From Bacillus thuringiensis (lineage in GTDB: Bacteria > Bacillota > Bacilli > Bacillales > Bacillaceae_G), in NCBI RefSeq assembly GCF_001182785.1, contig NZ_CP012099.1, positions 5,228,527 through 5,292,526 of the forward strand: 64,000 nucleotides of DNA. The letters are read 5' to 3'. The position numbers were made by a program, and so were the translations under genes. The notes beneath the pieces were generated by a model, which saw only the letters and a program-made list of their open reading frames with translations, ran no database searches and was not told where the DNA came from. This document shows, one piece after another, positions 9,701 through 17,798 of this stretch. Positions within the stretch are counted from its first letter, which is position 1. Each line of letters begins with the position of its first letter.

Positions 9701-9889
9701 ATGACTGCAATTGCAACAATCGGGGCTCTTATCCCGCTTGCATTAGGATTTGAAGGTAGCGGCTTAATTTCTAAAGGACTTGGTGTAACGGTAATTGGTG
9801 GATTAACAAGTTCAACATTATTAACACTTCTTATTGTTCCAATCGTTTATGAAGTATTAAGCAAATTTAAAAAGAAAAAAACAAAATAG
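6773..9889 (+). CDS. RND family efflux pump, SwrC/AcrB-like
   Basis: 1038 residues, full length for the hydrophobe/amphiphile RND family. The first membrane helix is at residues 10-30, followed by the porter-domain start KLETIPDITTPIVTVTTVYPGATPEEV. The central helix block carries GRVVDDSIVVIENIYRRM near residue 419 with the paired Asp residues of the proton relay. A second large external loop and a second helix block end the protein. Gram-positive homologues (SwrC/YerP) export surfactants, fatty acids or antibiotics without an outer-membrane channel. No separate membrane fusion protein is adjacent, as is usual for SwrC. Regulation is by the divergent TetR gene through the double operator. 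The substrate is unknown. Confidence 0.92.
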   Translation: MNKIINFSLKNKFAVWLLTIIVTIAGIYSGLNMKLETIPDITTPIVTVTTVYPGATPEEVADKVSKPMEEQLQNLSGVNVVSSSSFQNASSIQVEYDFDKNMEKAETEIKEALTNVKLPEGVKDPKVSRVNFNAFPVISLSVASKNESLATLTENVEKNVVPGLKGLDGVASVQIAGQQVDEVQLVFKKDKMKELGLSEDTVKNVIKGSDVSLPLGLYTFKDTEKSVVVDGNITTIKALKEIKIPAIPSSPNSQGSQNAGAGAQTPQMNPAAMNGIPTVTLDEIADIKEVGKAESISRTNGKEAIGIQIVKASDANTVDVVNAVKDKVKDLEKKYKDLEIISTFDQGAPIEKSVETMLSKAIFGAIFAIVIIMLFLRNIRTTLISVVSIPLSLLIAVLVIKQMDITLNIMTLGAMTVAIGRVVDDSIVVIENIYRRMSLSEEKLRGKDLIREATKEMFIPIMSSTIVTIAVFLPLGLVKGMIGEMFLPFALTIVFALLASLLVAVTIVPMLAHSLFKKESMREKEVHHEEKPSKLANGYKRILEWALNHKIITSSIAVLLLVGSLALVPVIGVSFLPSEEEKMIIATYKPEPGQTLEDVEKIATKAEKHFQDNKDVKTIQFSLGGENPMSPGQTNQAMFFVQYDNDTKNFEKEKEQVVKDLQKMSGKGEWKNQDFGASGGSNEIKLYVYGDSSEDIKPVVKDIQNIMKKNKDLKDIDSSIAKTYAEYTLVADQEKLSKMGLTAAQIGMGLSNQHDRPVLTTIKKDGKDINVYVEAEKQNYETIDDLTNRKITTPLGNEVAVKDVMTVKEGETSNTVTHRDGRVYAEVSAKLTSDDVSKASAAVQKEVDKMDLPSGVDVSMGGVTKDIQESFKQLGLAMLAAIAIVYFVLVVTFGGALAPFAILFSLPFTIIGALVALLISGETLSVSAMIGALMLIGIVVTNAIVLIDRVIHKENEGLSTREALLEAGATRLRPILMTAIATIGALIPLALGFEGSGLISKGLGVTVIGGLTSSTLLTLLIVPIVYEVLSKFKKKKTK

Positions 9890-9891
9890 CA

Positions 9892-9926
9892 AAAAAATAA
9901 CCTCGCTAACTGCGAGGTTATTTTTT
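9892..9926. terminator. Bidirectional terminator
   Basis: A perfect 15-bp stem AAAAAATAACCTCGC with loop TAACT is flanked by A and T runs, so it can stop both the RND transcript and the convergent msrAB transcript. The msrAB stop codon lies within the stem. Confidence 0.9.
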
Positions 9927-10883
9927 ATTCCCAAACAAGATTAAGAAATCACCGTATCCTTCTTTTTCTAACTCCCCTTTCGGGATAAATCGAAGAGCTG
10001 CGGAATTAATACAGTAACGAAGTCCATTCGGTCCTGGACCATCTGGAAATACGTGTCCAAGATGTGAATCTCCTTCTTTACTTCTCACTTCTGTACGTGT
10101 CATATTATGACTCACATCCATCTTTTCTTTCACACTTGCTGACATAACTGGTTTTGTAAAACTAGGCCATCCACATCCACTATCAAATTTATCTAGAGAA
10201 GTAAACAACGGCTCACCTGAAACGATGTCTACATAAAGACCTTCCTCTTTATGGTTCCAATACTCATTTCGAAATGGTGGTTCTGTACCATTTTCCTGCG
10301 TTACATAAAACTGCATCTCATTGAGTTTTTCTTTTAAATGAGCATTATCCTTTGGCCAATGTTGCTTAATAAAAGCATCTCGTCCTGAGCCTTTACGATA
10401 TAACTCATAACGGAATGTATTTTTCTTATGATATCCTTGATGATATTCTTCAGCTGGATAAAATGTAGCTGCTGGCAATATTTTTGTCGCAATTGGTTTT
10501 GAAAAGCGCCCACTCTGCTCAAGTTCTTCTTTTGAGGCTTCTGCTTTTTTATGTTGTTCTTCATTATGATAAAAAATCACTGTTTCATAAGACTGTCCGC
10601 GGTCGTGGAATTGTCCTCCAATATCGGTAGGATCAATTTGTCTCCAATATATATGTAACAATTCCTCATACGGCATTTTGTTTGCATCAAATGTAATTTG
10701 TACCGCTTCATAATGTCCTGTTGTTTCTGAGCACACTTCTTTATACGTTGGGTCCTCTTTATGACCGCCTGTATAACCTGAAACAACTTGTATAATTCCC
10801 TCCATCTCTTCAAATGGAGAAACCATACACCAGAAACACCCTCCAGCAAATGTAGCCACTTCTACCTTTTCATTTACAGCCAT
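9918..10883 (-). CDS. msrAB: Bifunctional peptide methionine sulfoxide reductase MsrA/MsrB
   Basis: 321 residues fusing two enzymes that repair oxidised methionine. The N-terminal MsrA domain has FAGGCFWC with the catalytic Cys16 and reduces the S-sulfoxide. The C-terminal MsrB domain (from about residue 175) has [20 protein letters not shown] and RYCINS with the catalytic Cys at about 291, and reduces the R-sulfoxide. The paired CxxC zinc sites found in some MsrB proteins are absent. Recycling would use thioredoxin. The gene stands alone, convergent with the RND gene. It is one of several oxidative-stress functions in this window (see nos and sodA). Confidence 0.95.
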   Translation of the reverse strand: MAVNEKVEVATFAGGCFWCMVSPFEEMEGIIQVVSGYTGGHKEDPTYKEVCSETTGHYEAVQITFDANKMPYEELLHIYWRQIDPTDIGGQFHDRGQSYETVIFYHNEEQHKKAEASKEELEQSGRFSKPIATKILPAATFYPAEEYHQGYHKKNTFRYELYRKGSGRDAFIKQHWPKDNAHLKEKLNEMQFYVTQENGTEPPFRNEYWNHKEEGLYVDIVSGEPLFTSLDKFDSGCGWPSFTKPVMSASVKEKMDVSHNMTRTEVRSKEGDSHLGHVFPDGPGPNGLRYCINSAALRFIPKGELEKEGYGDFLILFGNKK

Positions 10884-10943
10884 TACTTCACCCCTATTCT
10901 ATATTCTCCTTACAGTATGGCATAAGAAACATAATGTTATAAA

Positions 10944-10974
10944 AGAAAAAGCATCGAACATCGATGCTTTTTCT
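10944..10974 (-). terminator. Terminator of the AI-2E family gene
   Basis: GAAAAAGCATCGA and TCGATGCTTTTTC form a hairpin with a short loop. It lies just past the stop of the permease gene read on the minus strand. Confidence 0.8.
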
Positions 10975-10984
10975 CTACTTCACT

Positions 10985-12019
10985 TTATTTCGTTCCAACA
11001 TCCTTCTCCATTTCATCACTTGTCACATCTAGGACATCTAATAAGAAAATGAAAATTGGAATACCGATAATCAGTCCCCATACACCTAAGAAGTGCTCTG
11101 AGAAAATTAATACCATAAAAGTATAGAAAATCGGTAAATTTGTTTTTTGCGACATAAACTTCGGATTTAATACGTAACTTTCAAGCGCATGAATCACTGT
11201 TACGATAATTAAAATATAAACAACGTACATAATACCGCCAATATTGTAAGCAATCATACAAAGTGGGAATAACGAAATGATAACCCCCGCTACTGGAATT
11301 AAGCCAAGCAAGAAAATCATTAACGCTAAACCTAATAATTGCGGGAATCCTAATATCCATAATGCGATAACTGAAAGAACACAGTTAACAACAGCAATTA
11401 AAAATTGTGCTTCGATTACCTTTCCAAATGAGCGTGCAAATTTCTTTCCAAAGTACTCAATTTCAGTATAGAAAATTGCAAGCCTGCTTTCTTTAAACTT
11501 TGCAGTAAAACCAACAATACGAGATTTTTCTAGTAAGAAAAACAAACTCAAAATTAAAGAAAGTAAAACTTGAAGGCCAAATTTACCAACATTCGTAATC
11601 GATTTATACAAAATGTCTACGCCTTGTCCTACATATTTAGAAAGCTCCATATGATTGACAGCATTAACTGCATACCTAATTAGTTCACTATCTGGTGGGT
11701 TTCTTAAAAATACATTGAATTGGTAAATCAATTGTGAAATTTGTATCGTTAATACTGGTAAATATTTAAATAGCGTAATAGCAATTCCACCAATTAACAT
11801 TACATATAGAAATGCTATAATAATTTTTCGATTAATAGGCATGAAATGATCTAATTTGCGGGAAATAAACTTTTGGAATCGATCCATTAAATACGTGAGA
11901 ATAAACGTAATTAATATTAAATTCACCATACTTTGCAGCCCGTATAACACGAGAGCAAGTATTACTAATACGAGTAACCTCTGAAATCCTTTGCTTTGAA
12001 ACAGGTTTTTTATTTGCAT
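10985..12019 (-). CDS. AI-2E family transporter (PerM/YtvI-like membrane protein)
   Basis: 344 residues with about eight membrane helices in the usual arrangement: a hydrophobic pair near the N-terminus, a helix at about 65-85, a soluble middle segment, then a cluster of five helices. The motif ILGFPQLLGLALMIFLLGLIPVAGVIIS is characteristic of the family. Members have been linked to autoinducer-2 export or to Na+/H+ exchange, and sequence alone does not decide between these. The gene is single, with its own terminator. GGAGAG lies upstream of the ATG. Confidence 0.85.
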   Translation of the reverse strand: MQIKNLFQSKGFQRLLVLVILALVLYGLQSMVNLILITFILTYLMDRFQKFISRKLDHFMPINRKIIIAFLYVMLIGGIAITLFKYLPVLTIQISQLIYQFNVFLRNPPDSELIRYAVNAVNHMELSKYVGQGVDILYKSITNVGKFGLQVLLSLILSLFFLLEKSRIVGFTAKFKESRLAIFYTEIEYFGKKFARSFGKVIEAQFLIAVVNCVLSVIALWILGFPQLLGLALMIFLLGLIPVAGVIISLFPLCMIAYNIGGIMYVVYILIIVTVIHALESYVLNPKFMSQKTNLPIFYTFMVLIFSEHFLGVWGLIIGIPIFIFLLDVLDVTSDEMEKDVGTK

Positions 12020-12343
12020 AATCGACGAATACTCTCTCCTGTCCTATAAACTAAAACGTTAATAAGTAGATTTCTCTCTCTTTTCTACTTTTAATTATTC
12101 ATTCATATTAAGATTTTTATAAACTCATTATATGCCTACCTTAACAGGTATATAGTAGCTTACTTCTTATTTTACAATACAATGACCTAATTCAAAACGT
12201 ATTCTACATAGTATTAATGAAGATTTAAGGAAACTTACATTTTTTTAAATAGGTCTTACCACTACTGTAACATAAAAAGCAAGCTATCAGTAGAAATCTG
12301 TCCTACAAATAGCTTGCTTTTCTTATTTTTTAAGTAAGTTTTA
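12020..12343. other. Intergenic region between the AI-2E permease and lrgB
   Basis: An AT-rich gap. The right end holds the lrgAB terminator hairpin; the left end must hold the permease promoter. I see no conserved RNA element and no convincing small gene. Confidence 0.6.
12275..12321 (-). terminator. Terminator of lrgAB
   Basis: AAAAGCAAGCTAT (12275-12287) pairs perfectly with ATAGCTTGCTTTT (12309-12321). On the minus strand the hairpin follows the lrgB stop and is followed by T-rich sequence. Confidence 0.85.
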
Positions 12344-13036
12344 CTATCCAATGAATGGCATGAACATTGGGATGACAACTACTGTTACAACCCCAACTAC
12401 CGTTACAGCAATACTTGCCATCGCTGCCTCTACCTCACCCATTTCAATTCCTACTGCAACTCCTAATGCATGGCCCGCTGTTCCAAGTGCTAAACCTTTT
12501 GCAATCGGATGTTTCACTCTAAATGTTTTTAAGAATAATGCTCCTAATGCATATACGATAACTGCGTTGAAAATAACCGCAAACGATGTAATTGCAGGAA
12601 TACCACCAATACTTTCTGAAATTGGTAACGCAATTGCTGTTGTTGCTGCTTGCGGTAGCATTGAATTCATTACTGCTGTATCTAAACCGATTGCTTTTGC
12701 AACAATGAACACGACAATTACTGAGCAAATAGATCCAACCACGATAGCTGATAAAATTTGCCACCAATATTTTTTCAACTTATCAACTTGTTTATATAGT
12801 GGGATAGCGAATGCAATTGTTGCTGGCTCTAAGAAGAAACTAATCATTTTTCCACCAGTATTATATTCTTCAAAAGTAAAGTTACCTACCTTTAGAAAGA
12901 CAATGCCTAATACCATCGCTACGAATAATGGTGTAAATAGGAAGAACCCTTTTGAATGCTTGAATAATAATGTTCCGATTCCGTATGCGATTAATGAAAC
13001 GACGATTCCGAAATATGGAGTCATTGTGCTTGCCAT
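12344..13036 (-). CDS. lrgB: LrgB family protein, partner of LrgA
   Basis: 230 residues and about eight membrane helices. Segments [20 protein letters not shown] and [31 protein letters not shown] are signatures of the LrgB/CidB/YohK family. The ATG at 13036 is preferred over the one at 13042 because GGAGGT is spaced 7 bases from it. LrgA and LrgB were named as antiholin-like proteins in Staphylococcus. The B. subtilis pair (YsbAB/PftAB) works as a pyruvate transporter induced through LytST. The lytSR genes upstream and a cre site before lrgA fit the pyruvate role here. Confidence 0.92.
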   Translation of the reverse strand: MASTMTPYFGIVVSLIAYGIGTLLFKHSKGFFLFTPLFVAMVLGIVFLKVGNFTFEEYNTGGKMISFFLEPATIAFAIPLYKQVDKLKKYWWQILSAIVVGSICSVIVVFIVAKAIGLDTAVMNSMLPQAATTAIALPISESIGGIPAITSFAVIFNAVIVYALGALFLKTFRVKHPIAKGLALGTAGHALGVAVGIEMGEVEAAMASIAVTVVGVVTVVVIPMFMPFIG

Positions 13037-13071
13037 ATTCATTACCTCCTAACAATATATAAATGCAATGG

Positions 13072-13503
13072 TTACGCAACCTTTCCGTGCTTGCGTCCTT
13101 TATTTACTACTTTCAATTCTTTTGTATCTTCTGTTTCTTTTTCATCTTTTCCTAAAATGAATTGTGCAAATAATCCTGTTACAGCGAGTAAAATAACTGT
13201 TGCTACAACAATTACAGTTAAAATTTGTACAAAGTATTGCCCCATTACACCAAGAGAATTAATAACTGAAATACCTGATGGGACGAAAAGGAATCCGATA
13301 ATACCGGTTAAAGCTGTTCCAAGTGATTCAACTTGCTCCAATTTAATTACTTTTAAACATAATAGACTAAATAAAATAACTAACCCGATTACCGATGAAG
13401 GCATTGGAATTGGTAAATGCGTTGCAATAATATTTGAAATTAACATAATAGCTGAGAATATAAATGCTTGTGATAAGAAACTATATACTTTTTTCGTACT
13501 CAT
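13072..13503 (-). CDS. lrgA: LrgA holin-like protein
   Basis: 143 residues with four membrane helices; [28 protein letters not shown] is the LrgA/CidA family core. The C-terminus is basic ([10 protein letters not shown]). The frame is open to 13584, but the ATG at 13503 has AAGAGGTGG upstream and gives the standard family length. lrgB follows after about 35 bases on the same strand, so they are co-transcribed. Expression is probably driven by LytR and limited by CcpA through the cre site at 13557-13570. Confidence 0.92.
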   Translation of the reverse strand: MSTKKVYSFLSQAFIFSAIMLISNIIATHLPIPMPSSVIGLVILFSLLCLKVIKLEQVESLGTALTGIIGFLFVPSGISVINSLGVMGQYFVQILTVIVVATVILLAVTGLFAQFILGKDEKETEDTKELKVVNKGRKHGKVA

Positions 13504-13556
13504 TTTGGCCACCTCTTTCGATTTGGTACCTTTATTGTATAGGATATAAACACCCA

Positions 13557-13570
13557 AGTAAGCGTTTACA
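13557..13570. promoter_or_regulatory. Catabolite-responsive element (cre) upstream of lrgAB
   Basis: On the minus strand TGTAAACGCTTACT matches the cre consensus TGWAANCGNTNWCA at all but the last position. It lies about 55 bases before the lrgA start, in the promoter region. This fits CcpA control of pyruvate transport genes as known in B. subtilis. Confidence 0.72.
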
Positions 13571-13635
13571 TAATGGAACGTCAAATATACAGAATCAGTT
13601 ACAAATATAAAAGGATGAAATACAAAAGCCGCTTC

Positions 13636-14376
13636 TTAAATACGAAGCAGCTTCTTGAGTTCTTTTGCATATGTACGGCTAACAGGTACTTTCGATCCTT
13701 CTTTCATGATTAAATTATAAGTAGAATTGAACCATGGCTGAATTTCAGTAATATGATTAATATTCGCAATAAAGCTACGATGGATGCGCATGAAGCTTGC
13801 TTGTGGTAACTTCTTCTCTAAAATTACAAGTGTATCATGTGTTACATACGTTTCCCTCATTGTTTTTACTGTTACTTTCCCATCTACAAGCCCTACATAT
13901 ATAATGTCTTCAATATTCACAAGTACGATTGATTCTTCAATTGGTAATGCTAATTTATGCATCTCTGCTGCTACATCTGTCCCCTTTATTTCGTGCTTCG
14001 TTTCTATTTGCGCTTGTTTTTGTTTTTTATACTTCTTTAATGTTTGCACAATACGTTCTTCATCAAATGGTTTTAAAATGTAGTCTAATGCATCTACTTC
14101 AAATGCTTGCAACGCATATTGATCATAGGCAGTAGCAAATACAATTGCAGGTGGATTTTTCATCTTCTTTAATATATTCGCGATTTCAAATCCGTTATCA
14201 TCGGATAATTGAATATCTAAAAACACAATATCTGGTCTACTTTGCATTAGTTCTTCTAATGCATCTTCCACACAATCAGCCTCACCAACTATCTCAACTT
14301 CTTTCGTTCTCTCTAATAAATACTTTAGTTCATCACGTGCTAACATTTCATCGTCAACTACTAATACTTTTAACAC
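13636..14376 (-). CDS. lytR: LytR/LytT family response regulator
   Basis: 246 residues. Residues 1-120 form a receiver domain with the acidic pair DD at 8-9, the phosphorylated Asp54 in VFLDIQLSDD, and Lys in DYILKPFDEE. Residues about 140-246 are a LytTR DNA-binding domain (ILVNIEDIIYV, FMRIHRSFIANINHI, PVSRTYAKELK). Translation starts at GTG, with GGAGG upstream inside the end of lytS; the 23-base overlap implies coupled translation. It should activate lrgAB when LytS senses its signal. Confidence 0.94.
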   Translation of the reverse strand: MLKVLVVDDEMLARDELKYLLERTKEVEIVGEADCVEDALEELMQSRPDIVFLDIQLSDDNGFEIANILKKMKNPPAIVFATAYDQYALQAFEVDALDYILKPFDEERIVQTLKKYKKQKQAQIETKHEIKGTDVAAEMHKLALPIEESIVLVNIEDIIYVGLVDGKVTVKTMRETYVTHDTLVILEKKLPQASFMRIHRSFIANINHITEIQPWFNSTYNLIMKEGSKVPVSRTYAKELKKLLRI

Positions 14377-16123
14377 CCGGCTCTTCCTCCCCTGCTTTTT
14401 TTGGAATAATAAAGGTAATCTCCGTCCCTTTATTTAATTCACTTTCGATATGAAGCATCGTTTCTTTCCCAAATAACCCAATAAGACGTTCATTAATATT
14501 ATATAAAGCTGTTCCAGTCCCTTTCTTTGATGAAACTACCATCTTTCCTAATTGTTCTAAACGTTCTTCCTCAATTCCCTGTCCATTATCTTTTACTTCA
14601 AAGTGAACCATACCCTCTTTTTCAAAAACATGCACTTCCACTTCGCATATTGGTTGCTTCTTCGGAAAAGCATGTCGCAATGCATTTTCAACCAATAGTT
14701 GAAGAACAAATGGTGGTACTAAAGTTGTTTTTAGCTCATCCTCAATATACATCTTTACCTCATACTTATTTGGGAACCTTGCTTGTTCTAGTGATAAGTA
14801 TGCCTGTACGTGGTTTAATTCTTGCTCTAGTGGAATCAATAACTGACGTGCCCCTTGCAAATTACAACGAAAATACACGCTAAGCTGTAATAATAACTTC
14901 CTTGCTTTTTCTACATCTGTTCGGCATAAAGCTGATACTGTATTAATCGCATTAAATAAAAAGTGTGGGTTAATTTGCGCTTGTAATGCTTTTATCTCCG
15001 CATCTTGAAGTAATTTACTTTGCAACTCAGCTTCTCCTAACTCTAACTGCGTGGAGAATATTTTTGCTAACCCTTCTGCTAATTCTTCTTCAACGCGACT
15101 TAACTGGTTAGAATTTTTGAAATACAGTTTTAATGTACCTATCGTATTTCCATGTGAAGTTAGTGGAATAACAATAGCGGCTTGTAAGGGACAGCTTTCA
15201 TGTTGGCAATTAATAACCTCACGTGATTTCGCCTTCATTATTTGCCCTGTATGTAAAACTTCTTTTGATAAACCAGTTATTAAACTATGTGAAGGAATAT
15301 GGTGATCTGATGCTAATCCAACGTGCGCTAATATTTTCTCTGTATCTGTTAAAGATACCGCATCCGTTCCTGTAAAGCGGTGAATAATTTGTGCCACATG
15401 CTTACACGATTCTTCTGTTAAGCCTTGACGAAAATACGGTAACGTTTTATCAGCAATACGCAATACTTTATGAGTCTGAAGTGCTTTTGCATTCTCCTCC
15501 TGACGCAAAATAGCTTGTATCATAGAAAGTAAAATAAAACTCCCAAAACTATTTACAAGAATCATCGGTATCGCTATTGTTTTCACAACGCTAATTCCAT
15601 CCTCTATAATTAATAAAATCATAACCATTTCTAAAGATACGATAAAAACACTTAAAACTGCTGAAAACTTAGGAGTAATTGTACGATTATATTTTTTGAA
15701 AATATATCCGATATAACCAGTTATAATCCCCGCTAAAATAGAAGAGATTGCGCAGCTTAGCGCTGTCGTACCACCAAGCATATAACGATGAATACCAGCA
15801 ATAAACCCGACTCCAACCCCTACGATAGGGCCACCAAGTAAGCCACTAATACCAACACCCATAATACGCGTATTCGCAATTGTACTTGACGAAGAAACAC
15901 CTTGTAACCAATTTTCATTCATAATCGTATTTCCTGCTATTTCAATCCCAGTGTAATTGCTTACAATTGTAAATACCGAAAAAATACAAATAAGCTTAAG
16001 CTTATCTACATAGCCGTCCTGTTTATGAAGGAGGCGCCTGAAAGTTTTAATATGAGAGAGTAAAAATCCTAAAATAACTATAAGTCCGACTCGTTCAATC
16101 ATCATGAGTACTAAATTTAGCAT
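14354..16123 (-). CDS. lytS: LytS family sensor histidine kinase
   Basis: 589 residues. The first 200 contain about six membrane helices of the 5TM-LytS receptor type, including GISGLLGGPIVGVGVGFIAG. A GAF-like domain spans about 220-350. The kinase core has LQAQINPHFLFNAINTV with the phospho-accepting His387, then an ATPase domain with LLVENALRHAF and KDNGQGIEEERL. In B. subtilis the orthologous kinase responds to external pyruvate; in staphylococci it responds to membrane potential. It heads the lytSR-lrgAB cluster. Confidence 0.94.
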   Translation of the reverse strand: MLNLVLMMIERVGLIVILGFLLSHIKTFRRLLHKQDGYVDKLKLICIFSVFTIVSNYTGIEIAGNTIMNENWLQGVSSSSTIANTRIMGVGISGLLGGPIVGVGVGFIAGIHRYMLGGTTALSCAISSILAGIITGYIGYIFKKYNRTITPKFSAVLSVFIVSLEMVMILLIIEDGISVVKTIAIPMILVNSFGSFILLSMIQAILRQEENAKALQTHKVLRIADKTLPYFRQGLTEESCKHVAQIIHRFTGTDAVSLTDTEKILAHVGLASDHHIPSHSLITGLSKEVLHTGQIMKAKSREVINCQHESCPLQAAIVIPLTSHGNTIGTLKLYFKNSNQLSRVEEELAEGLAKIFSTQLELGEAELQSKLLQDAEIKALQAQINPHFLFNAINTVSALCRTDVEKARKLLLQLSVYFRCNLQGARQLLIPLEQELNHVQAYLSLEQARFPNKYEVKMYIEDELKTTLVPPFVLQLLVENALRHAFPKKQPICEVEVHVFEKEGMVHFEVKDNGQGIEEERLEQLGKMVVSSKKGTGTALYNINERLIGLFGKETMLHIESELNKGTEITFIIPKKAGEEEPGVKSISS

Positions 16124-16447
16124 CTTTGATTCATTCCTTTTTATTTAGTTAGTTTTATTATGGGAAAATAATGAAGTCGGCGTCAAGAAGAACGAAATGT
16201 TTTTTGAAATATTTTACACATAATAATCCCCTCTTTATTTGACAATACAATAGAAGAGTGCTAAAAATAAAGTAATATAATACAGTCCTTTAACACACCC
16301 CCGTGAGGTTGAGAAGGAAGTCGGAATACAATATACGTATGTTCTTTTTTGGGGATACGTATGCTTTTTTGGCCTTCTCATCATATCAGGTGAGAAGGCC
16401 TTTTGTTATTCTTCCATAGCGACTGTAGAAAATAAGGAGGAGTAATA
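16124..16447. other. Divergent intergenic region with structured leader of the MFS gene
   Basis: This gap separates lytS from the MFS gene. The left 130 bases are AT-rich and should hold both promoters. The right half (about 16297-16405) is a structured leader that includes a terminator and an alternative pairing partner, listed separately. Confidence 0.65.
16297..16405 (+). promoter_or_regulatory. Candidate transcription attenuator upstream of the MFS gene
   Basis: GGCCTTCTCA (16371-16380) and TGAGAAGGCC (16391-16400) form a perfect 10-bp terminator stem followed by TTTTGTTATT, 47 bases before the start codon. An upstream copy of the 3' arm, TGAGAAGG (16310-16317), can pair with CCTTCTCA (16373-16380) instead, which would prevent the terminator. 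Between them ATACGTAT occurs twice (16333-16340 and 16355-16362) and can form a further hairpin. It matches no riboswitch class I can recall; the ligand or factor is unknown. Confidence 0.65.
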
Positions 16448-17746
16448 ATGAACGTCATTACTGATGTACAACAAACAACAGAGGAGACGAAAGCGAAAAG
16501 GTATAAAACATTATTTGGTTCTGCGCTAGGATATGCAGCAGAAGGTTTAGATATGTTGCTATTATCTTTCGTACTTGTCTATATTTTAAAAGAGTTTCAC
16601 TTAAGTCCTGTTGAAGGTGGAAACTTAACATTAGCTACCACAATAGGGATGTTAATTGGTTCTTATTTATTTGGATTTATTGCTGATTTATTTGGACGTA
16701 TTCGTACAATGGCCTTCACAATCTTACTGTTTTCACTAGCAACCGCACTCATTTATTTCGCAACAGACTACTGGCAATTATTAATTCTTCGCTTTTTAGT
16801 TGGAATGGGAGTTGGTGGTGAATTCGGAATCGGAATGGCCATTGTAACAGAAACATGGTCTAAAGAAATGCGCGCTAAAGCGACATCGGTTGTTGCACTT
16901 GGATGGCAATTTGGTGTACTAATTGCTTCACTCCTTCCAGCATTTATTGTCCCGCACTTTGGATGGAGAGCCGTTTTCTTATTTGGATTAATTCCAGCTT
17001 TACTAGCTGTCTATGTCCGTAAAAGTTTAAGTGAACCGAAAATATGGGAGCAAAAACAACACTACAAAAAGGAACTATTGCAAAAAGAAGCTGCAGGTAA
17101 ATTAACACCTACTGAAGCAGAACAACTAAAACATATAAAAAAATTCCCACTTCGAAAGTTATTTGCCAGTAAAAAAGTAACAATCACAACAATCGGTCTT
17201 ATTATTATGTCGTTTATCCAGAACTTCGGATATTATGGAATCTTCACATGGATGCCAACTATTTTAGCAAATAAATATAACTATACATTAGCAAAAGCAA
17301 GTGGCTGGATGTTCATTTCTACCATCGGTATGCTAATTGGAATTGCAACCTTTGGTATTCTGGCTGATAAAATTGGTCGTCGTAAAACCTTTGCAATTTA
17401 TTATATTGGCGGTACAGTATACTGTCTCATTTACTTCTTCTTATTCACAGATTCAACATTATTATTATGGGGAAGTGCATTGCTTGGATTCTTTGCAAAT
17501 GGCATGATGGGAGGATTTGGGGCAATTTTAGCTGAAAACTATCCTGCTGAAGCTCGATCTACCGCAGAAAACTTTATTTTCGGTACAGGACGTGGGTTAG
17601 CTGGATTTGGGCCTGTTATTATCGGCTTACTCGCTACAGGTGGCAACCTACTTGGAGCATTGTCCTTGATTTTTATCATCTACCCAATCGGGTTAATTAC
17701 AATGCTACTATGTGTACCAGAAACAAAGGGAAAAGTATTAGATTAA
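16448..17746 (+). CDS. MFS transporter (sialic/aromatic acid:proton symporter-like)
   Basis: 432 residues with twelve predicted helices and a cytoplasmic loop at about 195-240. GYAAEGLDMLLLSFVLVYI is the helix 1 motif of the metabolite:H+ and aromatic acid symporter groups (an acidic residue followed by D). GFIADLFGRIRTM and GILADKIGRRKTF are the two copies of the MFS loop motif. The final MLLCVPETKGKVLD is typical of sugar/acid porters. A strong AAGGAGGAG site precedes the ATG. Expression probably depends on the attenuator in the leader. The substrate is not evident; organic acid carriage is an inference. Confidence 0.85.
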   Translation: MNVITDVQQTTEETKAKRYKTLFGSALGYAAEGLDMLLLSFVLVYILKEFHLSPVEGGNLTLATTIGMLIGSYLFGFIADLFGRIRTMAFTILLFSLATALIYFATDYWQLLILRFLVGMGVGGEFGIGMAIVTETWSKEMRAKATSVVALGWQFGVLIASLLPAFIVPHFGWRAVFLFGLIPALLAVYVRKSLSEPKIWEQKQHYKKELLQKEAAGKLTPTEAEQLKHIKKFPLRKLFASKKVTITTIGLIIMSFIQNFGYYGIFTWMPTILANKYNYTLAKASGWMFISTIGMLIGIATFGILADKIGRRKTFAIYYIGGTVYCLIYFFLFTDSTLLLWGSALLGFFANGMMGGFGAILAENYPAEARSTAENFIFGTGRGLAGFGPVIIGLLATGGNLLGALSLIFIIYPIGLITMLLCVPETKGKVLD

Positions 17747-17750
17747 ACAT

Positions 17751-17788
17751 AAAAGAGGAAGCAACTCATTTAAGATGCTTCCTCTTTT
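17751..17788. terminator. Bidirectional terminator
   Basis: AAAAGAGGAAGCA pairs perfectly with TGCTTCCTCTTTT between the convergent MFS and betaine transporter genes, with A/T-rich flanks on both sides. Confidence 0.88.
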
Positions 17789-17798
17789 ACGTTTTTAT

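Noticed and set aside
12351..13052. 233-codon plus-strand open frame opposite lrgB
   Set aside because: Shadow of lrgB; low-complexity Thr/Ala/Ile composition and no ribosome binding site.
13091..13549. 152-codon plus-strand frame opposite lrgA
   Set aside because: Shadow frame of a clear LrgA gene, with no start signal.
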